The notes under the pieces: generated by a model
What the model saw: the letters and a program-made list of their open reading frames with translations, nothing else
Told to the model about the DNA's origin: nothing
The model's database searches: none
Shown here: positions 14,196-18,705 of the stretch, piece by piece
How the letters are laid out: each line of letters starts with the position of its first letter
Numbering within the stretch: position 1 is the first letter of the stretch
DNA from: Bacteroidota bacterium
Lineage (GTDB): Bacteria; Bacteroidota; Bacteroidia; Bacteroidales; Paludibacteraceae
Direction of reading: 5' to 3'
NCBI GenBank assembly: GCA_022709605.1
Contig: JAKLIM010000024.1
Span: forward strand, 1 to 18,705
DNA: 18,705 nucleotides
Program-made: the position numbers and the translations under genes

Positions 14196-15050
14196 ATGAA
14201 TTTAATCCTTATTTCATTACTAACCCTTGGGATTGTTGGTGCAATCTCGGCAGTTATATTATTTTTTGTTGCTAAAAAATTTCACGTCTACGAAGATACC
14301 CGTATCAACGATGTTGAAGCTGCATTGCCTGCTGCCAACTGCGGTGGTTGCGGTTTTCCCGGTTGCAGAGGTTTTGCCAATGCCTGTGTAAAAGCCGAAA
14401 CATTCGACGGTTTATTTTGCCCGGTGGGTGGTAACGATACCATGCAAAAAGTGGCTGATATACTGGGTCGTACGGCCATTGTTGCAGCACCAACTGTTGC
14501 TGTTGTGCGATGCGGTGGTACCTGCGATCACCGTCCGCGCATGAATGATTATGATGGCGTTAAACACTGTTTCATTGCACACAATTTATACAGCGGCGAA
14601 ACCGGTTGCTCGTTTGGTTGCCTTGGGTTGGGCGACTGCGAAGTGTCGTGCGAGTTTGATGCCATACATGTAAATCCGGTGACTAAACTTCCCGAAGTGG
14701 ACGAAGATAAATGTACTTCGTGTGGTGCCTGCGTTAAGGCTTGTCCGAAATTACTGATCGAACTGCGTAAAAAAGGACCAAAATCGCGCCGTATTTATGT
14801 GAGTTGTCGCAACGAGGACAAAGGTCACATTGCCCGTAAATCGTGCGATGTGAGTTGTATTGCCTGTGGAAAATGCGAGAAAGTTTGTCCACATGAAGCC
14901 ATTACAATTACCAATAATCTGGCATTTATCCACGATGATAAATGTAAACTTTGCCGCAAATGTGTGGAAGTTTGTCCAACCAATGCAATCGTGGAGTTAA
15001 ATTTTCCACCACGCAAAGTAAAGGAACCCCTAACCCCTGAAGGGGCTTAA
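14196..15050 (+). CDS. rnfB: Electron transport complex subunit RnfB
   Basis: This 284-residue protein has an N-terminal membrane helix (1-26) and then the Fe-S domain C49-x2-C52-x4-C57 with C75 (NCGGCGFPGC and LFCPVGG). The ferredoxin-like part holds further Cys clusters: C138/C142/C148/C152, C173/C176/C179 with C183, C217/C221/C224/C227/C231 and C250/C253/C256/C260. It is the likely entry point for electrons from reduced ferredoxin into the Rnf complex at the cytoplasmic face. The final residues, after ELNFPPRKVK, read EPLTPEGA; codons from 15025 onward and the stop come from a repeat (AACCCCTAACCCCTGAAGGG), so this tail looks acquired. It is the second gene of the operon, 118 nt before rnfC. 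Confidence 0.96.
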   Translation: MNLILISLLTLGIVGAISAVILFFVAKKFHVYEDTRINDVEAALPAANCGGCGFPGCRGFANACVKAETFDGLFCPVGGNDTMQKVADILGRTAIVAAPTVAVVRCGGTCDHRPRMNDYDGVKHCFIAHNLYSGETGCSFGCLGLGDCEVSCEFDAIHVNPVTKLPEVDEDKCTSCGACVKACPKLLIELRKKGPKSRRIYVSCRNEDKGHIARKSCDVSCIACGKCEKVCPHEAITITNNLAFIHDDKCKLCRKCVEVCPTNAIVELNFPPRKVKEPLTPEGA

Positions 15051-15159
15051 AGACCAAGTTTCTGAAAAAGAAATTGGGAATTAGAAATTAGAAAATAGAA
15101 AATTATAATATAAATAATATAACCAATACTAACTTAATTCCCCTTTAGGGGACAGGGGT
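15025..15159. repeat. Inverted repeat pair spanning the rnfB 3' end and the rnfB-rnfC spacer
   Basis: The left arm at 15025-15050 (AACCCCTAACCCC, TGAAGGGGCTTAA) and the right arm at 15134-15159 (TTAATTCCCC, TTTAGGGGACAGGGGT) are imperfect reverse complements. They share the TCCCCTTTAGGGG core with the arms at 12530-12632. Between them lies an A-rich run with repeated AATTAGAAA (15077-15105). Confidence 0.85.
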
Positions 15160-15168
15160 GATTATAAT

Positions 15169-16494
15169 ATGAAAACTTTCAGAATGGGTGGTATTCACCC
15201 CAAAGAAAATAAATTATCCGCCGGTAAAAAGATACAAATCGCTGAACTACCCAAACAGGTTGTTATTCCTTTGTCGCATTACATTGGTTCGCCCAGCGAA
15301 GCCGTGGTTAAAAAAGGCGATATGGTAAAAGTGGGCCAGTTGATTGGTAAAGCCAACGGTTTTATATCGGCCAATGTGCATTCTTCAGTTTCGGGTAAAG
15401 TGGCCAAAATTGATGTGCAACTCGATGCATCTGGTTACAAGCGTCCTGCTGTTTTCATTGATGTTGAGGGTGATGAGTGGCTCGAAACAATCGACCGCAG
15501 CCTCGAAATAAAACAGGAATGTAATCTTACCAAAGAAGAAATAGTTAATAAAATAAAGGAAGCAGGTATTGTTGGTCTCGGTGGAGCCACTTTCCCTGCG
15601 CATGTAAAGTTATCGCCACCTCCCGGAAAAAAAGCTGAATTACTTATTATAAATGCAGTAGAATGTGAGTCGTATCTTACCTGCGATCATCAGTTGATGC
15701 TCGAAAAAGGCGAAGAAATTCTGGTGGGCGTATCAATATTAATGAAGGCGCTTGATGTAAATCGTGCTGTAGTTGGTATCGAAAACAATAAGAAGGATGC
15801 CATTGCGCATTTAACCGGTTTGGCTAAATCGTACAAAGGAATTGAAATTGCACCGTTGAAAGTACGTTATCCGCAGGGTGGCGAGAAACAGTTGATTGAT
15901 GCAATTATTCGCCGACAAGTACCGAGTGGTAAAATCCCCATTGAAGTTGGAGCAGTTGTTCAAAATGTAGGGACTACTTTCGCGGTATACGAAGCGGTCC
16001 AAAAAAACAAACCGATGATTGAACGCGTATTGACTGTAACAGGTAAAAATGCTCCCAATCCGGGCAATTATCTGGTTCGCCTCGGTGTTTATTTATCTAC
16101 TGTGGTCGATACAGCAGGTGGAGTGCCCGAAGGAACCGGTAAAATTGTAGGTGGAGGACCAATGATGGGTCGCTCGCTGATGAATTTGAACGTACCTATG
16201 GCTAAAGGTAGTTCGGGTGTATTGTTTATAAAAGAAGAAGAATCGATACGTAAACCAATAAAAAATTGCATTCGTTGTACCAAGTGCGTTTCGGTTTGCC
16301 CAATGGGATTAGAGCCATTTTTACTGATGACACAGAGCGAACGCAATATGTGGCCCGAAATGGAAACCAATAGAGTAATGGATTGTATAGAATGTGGAAG
16401 TTGCAGCTATACCTGTCCTTCCAATCGTCCCTTACTCGATTATATTCGTTACGGAAAAACCACAGTGGGTGGCATATTAAGAAATAGAAAATAG
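15169..16494 (+). CDS. rnfC: Electron transport complex subunit RnfC
   Basis: This 441-residue protein begins with the family start GGIHP (7-11). A lipoyl-like segment follows (about 40-80), then the NADH/FMN-binding domain with AGIVGLGGATFP (132-143) and INAVECESYLTCD (161-173). Two 4Fe-4S sites near the C-terminus are C367-x2-C370-x2-C373-x3-C377 and C406-x2-C409-x2-C412-x3-C416. RnfC is the peripheral subunit that passes electrons to NAD+; the short C-terminus lacks the repeat-rich tail of enterobacterial RnfC. The last codons (RNRK and stop) lie inside a GAAATAGAAAATAG repeat. Operon position is third. Confidence 0.96.
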   Translation: MKTFRMGGIHPKENKLSAGKKIQIAELPKQVVIPLSHYIGSPSEAVVKKGDMVKVGQLIGKANGFISANVHSSVSGKVAKIDVQLDASGYKRPAVFIDVEGDEWLETIDRSLEIKQECNLTKEEIVNKIKEAGIVGLGGATFPAHVKLSPPPGKKAELLIINAVECESYLTCDHQLMLEKGEEILVGVSILMKALDVNRAVVGIENNKKDAIAHLTGLAKSYKGIEIAPLKVRYPQGGEKQLIDAIIRRQVPSGKIPIEVGAVVQNVGTTFAVYEAVQKNKPMIERVLTVTGKNAPNPGNYLVRLGVYLSTVVDTAGGVPEGTGKIVGGGPMMGRSLMNLNVPMAKGSSGVLFIKEEESIRKPIKNCIRCTKCVSVCPMGLEPFLLMTQSERNMWPEMETNRVMDCIECGSCSYTCPSNRPLLDYIRYGKTTVGGILRNRK

Positions 16495-16537
16495 TAATTA
16501 GTAAAATAGTGAAATAGAAAATAGTAAAATAGAAAGC
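16479..16537. repeat. TAGTAAAATAG-type simple repeat at the rnfC 3' end
   Basis: An irregular repeat of AGAAATAGAAAATAG and TAGTAAAATAG starts inside the last rnfC codons and provides its TAG stop. Its motif resembles the regular 15-bp array after rnfD. Confidence 0.75.
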
Positions 16538-16565
16538 AGTTATTAATCACGTGAGCAAAATAACT
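16538..16565. promoter_or_regulatory. 28-nt dyad element, rnfC-rnfD spacer
   Basis: Arms AGTTATT (16538-16544) and AATAACT (16559-16565) are perfect inverted repeats. Between them lies the palindrome TCACGTGA (16547-16554). The rnfD-rnfG spacer has a same-length counterpart with centre TCAATTGA. Possible operator or RNA hairpin; the role is not known. Confidence 0.5.
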
Positions 16566-16652
16566 TTCAAACTTTACAAACTTTCAAACTCTTCAAACTA
16601 CATATCACGATAAAATTGTAAATCGTAAATAAAAAAATTGTAAATAACAATT

Positions 16653-17615
16653 ATGGATAAACTAATTATATCGCCTGCACCGCATATTCACAGTGGCGAT
16701 TCGGTTTCGAAAAATATGACAGGCGTAATAGTAGCGCTCGTGCCGGCTTTGTTGGTTGGGTTTTATTATTTCGGACTTGGCTCATTAATCGTTACGGCTA
16801 CCGCAATTATTTCGTGTATCATTTTCGAATACCTAATTCAACGATTTATGTTGAAAGGCGAAAACTCGGTAATGGATGGATCGGCCGCACTTACGGGTTT
16901 ACTGTTGGCCATGAATCTTCCATCGAATATTCCGGTTTGGATGGTCATTATCGGTTCGTTGGTTGCCATAGGCATTGCCAAAATGAGCTTTGGTGGTCTG
17001 GGAAACAATCCGTTTAATCCGGCATTGGTAGGACGTGTATTTTTGCTCATTTCATTTCCGGTAGCAATGACCACCTGGCCTAAACCTGTACCATTTAATC
17101 CTTCTTATCTCGATGCCGTAACTGCTGCCACACCGTTGGAAATGATTAAAGGTCATTTTGGTGAAATGCCGGGACTAAAAGATTTATTTTTAGGTAATAT
17201 GGGAGGTTCTCTGGGCGAAATATCTGCATTGGCATTACTCATTGGGTTAGTTTATTTACTTGTAAAAAAGATAATTTCGTGGCATATTCCGGTTAGCATT
17301 TTAGTTACAGTATTTATATTTTCCGGAATAATGCATTTGGCAAATCCAGAAGTTTATGCTGCACCTTTAGTTCATTTATTTACCGGTGGTTTAATGCTTG
17401 GTGCAATATTCATGGCAACCGATTATGTAACTTCACCCATGAATCCACGTGGTATGTTGATTTACGGTGTCGGTATTGGAATAATAACCGTTGTCATTCG
17501 CGCTTTCGGTGCTTATCCCGAAGGTGTATCATTTGCTATTCTGATCATGAATGGATTTACACCATTGATTAATACATACATTAAACCAAAACGTTTTGGC
17601 GAAAAAATAAAATAG
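16653..17615 (+). CDS. rnfD: Electron transport complex subunit RnfD
   Basis: This 320-residue integral membrane protein starts MDKLIISPAPHIHSGDSVSK and has about nine to ten hydrophobic helices. The NqrB/RnfD family blocks DGSAALTGLLLAMNLP (75-90), FGGLGNNPFNPALVGRVF (113-130) and TDYVTSPMNPRG (256-267) are present. The flavinylation motif is AVTAATPL, with T160 the expected threonine for covalent FMN; Ala replaces the usual Gly of the S/T-G-A-T core. RnfD is part of the membrane ion-translocating core. The TAG stop is the first TAG of a 15-bp repeat array. It is fourth in the operon, 158 nt after rnfC. Confidence 0.96.
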   Translation: MDKLIISPAPHIHSGDSVSKNMTGVIVALVPALLVGFYYFGLGSLIVTATAIISCIIFEYLIQRFMLKGENSVMDGSAALTGLLLAMNLPSNIPVWMVIIGSLVAIGIAKMSFGGLGNNPFNPALVGRVFLLISFPVAMTTWPKPVPFNPSYLDAVTAATPLEMIKGHFGEMPGLKDLFLGNMGGSLGEISALALLIGLVYLLVKKIISWHIPVSILVTVFIFSGIMHLANPEVYAAPLVHLFTGGLMLGAIFMATDYVTSPMNPRGMLIYGVGIGIITVVIRAFGAYPEGVSFAILIMNGFTPLINTYIKPKRFGEKIK

Positions 17616-17698
17616 TAAGTAGTAAAATAGTAGGTAGTAAAATAGTAAGTAGTAAAATAGTAGGTAGTAAAATAGTAGGTAGTAAAATAGTAGGTAGT
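17609..17698. repeat. 15-bp tandem repeat, six units, at the rnfD stop
   Basis: AAAATAGTA(A/G)GTAGT repeats six times without length change (17609-17623 through 17684-17698). Units 1 and 3 have A at the variable base; the other four have G. The rnfD stop codon (17613-17615) lies in unit 1. Confidence 0.97.
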
Positions 17699-17723
17699 TA
17701 TTAATCAATTGAGAGCAATAACT
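17696..17723. promoter_or_regulatory. 28-nt dyad element, rnfD-rnfG spacer
   Basis: Arms AGTTATT (17696-17702) and AATAACT (17717-17723) match those of the rnfC-rnfD element. The centre is TCAATTGA (17705-17712), again a perfect palindrome though the middle two bases differ. Total length is the same 28 nt. Confidence 0.5.
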
Positions 17724-17873
17724 TTCAAACTTTCAAACTTTCAAACTCTCAAATTTACAAACTTTTAAACTCTCAAATTTACAAACTTTTAAACTCTCAA
17801 ATTTACAAACTTTCAAACTCTCAAAATTACAAACTTTTAAACTCCTTAAAATAACAAACTTTCAAACTAAATA
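17723..17873. repeat. 8-bp / 24-bp nested tandem repeat before rnfG
   Basis: Two TTTCAAAC octamers (17723-17738) lead into a 24-bp unit (TTT(C/T)AAACTCTC followed by AAATTTACAAAC) with four clear copies at 17739-17834, a decayed copy at 17835-17859, and a partial copy that ends right at the rnfG start codon. Confidence 0.92.
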
Positions 17874-18539
17874 ATGGCACAGTTAGAATCAAGTTTTAAA
17901 AATATGGTACTGGTACTTACCGGTATAGCTTTATTTGCGGCTGCAACTCTTTCTTCGGTATATACATTTACCAAAGAGCCCATAGCTGCATCGAAAAAGG
18001 CAAAGCAACAAAATGCAATCAAAGAAGTTCTACCGTCATTCGATCATCTCGATGCAAATCCGATCGAAGAGACAGAGGGTGTGGAAACTACTAAGATTTT
18101 TAAGGCGTACGACAAAGCGAATAATTTTGTGGGTGCGGCTGTCGAAGCAACTTCTAACAATGGTTTTAGTGGTAAAATTGTGATCATGGTTGGTTTCGAT
18201 AAAAAAGGCAGTGTGGTCAATTATTCAGTACTTGATCAAAAAGAAACACCCGGATTGGGAACTAAAATGGTCGATTGGTTTAAGACTAAAAAAGGGAATC
18301 AAAGTATAATTGGAAAAGACATGCAAACAGCCAATATGACTGTGAGTAAAGATGGTGGCGAAGTGGATGCCATTTCGGGTGCAACCATTAGTTCCAGGGC
18401 TTTTTTATTTGCTGTACGCAATGCTTATTTTGCTTACGATAAACAAAACCAGAATAACAATCCTGATTCAGAAAGTAGTGCAACATCTGTTGAGAAAAAT
18501 GATACAACCAAAATAACGAAAGGACAAAACAATGAGTAA
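17874..18539 (+). CDS. rnfG: Electron transport complex subunit RnfG
   Basis: This 221-residue protein has one N-terminal membrane helix (about 10-32) and an extracytoplasmic FMN-binding domain. The diagnostic motifs are ETPGLGTKM (124-132) and DAISGATISS, where T171 of S-G-A-T is the residue that carries covalent FMN. The partner flavin sits on RnfD. The protein ends in a polar, low-complexity tail (about 181-221, rich in Asn, Ser, Thr and Lys), probably disordered. Its start codon immediately follows the AAACTTTCAAACTAAATA repeat end, with no Shine-Dalgarno site. The stop overlaps the rnfE start by 8 nt (18532-18539), so translation is likely coupled. Confidence 0.95.
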   Translation: MAQLESSFKNMVLVLTGIALFAAATLSSVYTFTKEPIAASKKAKQQNAIKEVLPSFDHLDANPIEETEGVETTKIFKAYDKANNFVGAAVEATSNNGFSGKIVIMVGFDKKGSVVNYSVLDQKETPGLGTKMVDWFKTKKGNQSIIGKDMQTANMTVSKDGGEVDAISGATISSRAFLFAVRNAYFAYDKQNQNNNPDSESSATSVEKNDTTKITKGQNNE

Positions 18540-18705
18540 AAATGCTAATCTGAAAGTCTTCCTGAACGGTTTCGTTAAAGAAAATCCGATTCTTGTTCTT
18601 ATTCTTGGGACATGTCCCACACTTGCTACAACTTCCTCGGCCATGAATGGATTGAGCATGGGACTGGCAACTACTTTTGTGCTTTTCGGATCAAACGTTG
18701 TGATT
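18532..18705 (+). CDS. rnfE: Electron transport complex subunit RnfE, 5' part only
   Basis: The first 58 codons are present; the gene runs off the right edge. MSKNANLKVFLNGFVKENPI is followed by LVLILGTCPTLATTSSAMNG and MGLATTFVLFGSNVVI, the RnfE/NqrD N-terminal pattern with its conserved GTCPTLA cysteine motif in the first membrane helix. RnfA and RnfE form a pseudo-symmetric membrane pair that shares an Fe-S centre. rnfA would be expected next, outside the window. It overlaps rnfG by 8 nt. Confidence 0.94.
   Translation, partial: MSKNANLKVFLNGFVKENPILVLILGTCPTLATTSSAMNGLSMGLATTFVLFGSNVVI

Overview
The window looks like chromosomal DNA of a Bacteroidota bacterium, most likely Bacteroidales or a close relative. 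Evidence: AT-rich sequence without clear Shine-Dalgarno sites, two promoters of the Bacteroidota TTTG / TAnnTTTG type, a type IX secretion (T9SS) C-terminal sorting domain, families largely typical of Bacteroidota (DUF5916, DUF2723, DUF2851), and an Rnf operon headed by an RseC-type gene. No species can be named from sequence alone.

Region 1 (1-9883): the 5' part of a minus-strand DUF5916 outer-membrane-type protein runs off the left edge. Divergent from it is a compact plus-strand run: a DUF2723 multi-membrane glycosyltransferase-like protein, a NodB-type polysaccharide deacetylase (4-nt overlap), an AlbA_2/ATPase putative regulator, a DUF2851 protein (4-nt overlap) and a large Ig-like lipoprotein. 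The first two suggest cell-surface glycan work. The AlbA_2 gene looks like a later arrival.

Region 2 (9884-11710): minus-strand accessory genes: a 38-codon candidate small membrane protein, a T9SS cargo protein and a small lipoprotein. Two intergenic elements share two identical 13-mers at their ends, each lying about 25 nt before a start codon; they resemble cassette boundaries. A REP-like inverted repeat and a strong hairpin follow.

Region 3 (11711-13720): one uncharacterised minus-strand gene, then about 1.2 kb of non-coding repeats: a perfect 24-bp inverted repeat, derivative copies interrupted by GATAGCTATC-type palindromes, and a 21-bp minisatellite of 12 units.

Region 4 (13661-18705): a good promoter drives rseC-like, rnfB, rnfC, rnfD, rnfG and rnfE (cut by the right edge), encoding the ion-pumping ferredoxin:NAD+ oxidoreductase. 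Its spacers are unusually repeat-rich. The 3' ends of rnfB, rnfC and rnfD lie inside repeats that supply their stop codons, and two spacers carry a 28-nt dyad with conserved arms and a changed but still palindromic centre.

No clear new multi-gene system is evident. The best novel signals are the cassette-like elements and the repeat-invaded rnf spacers.
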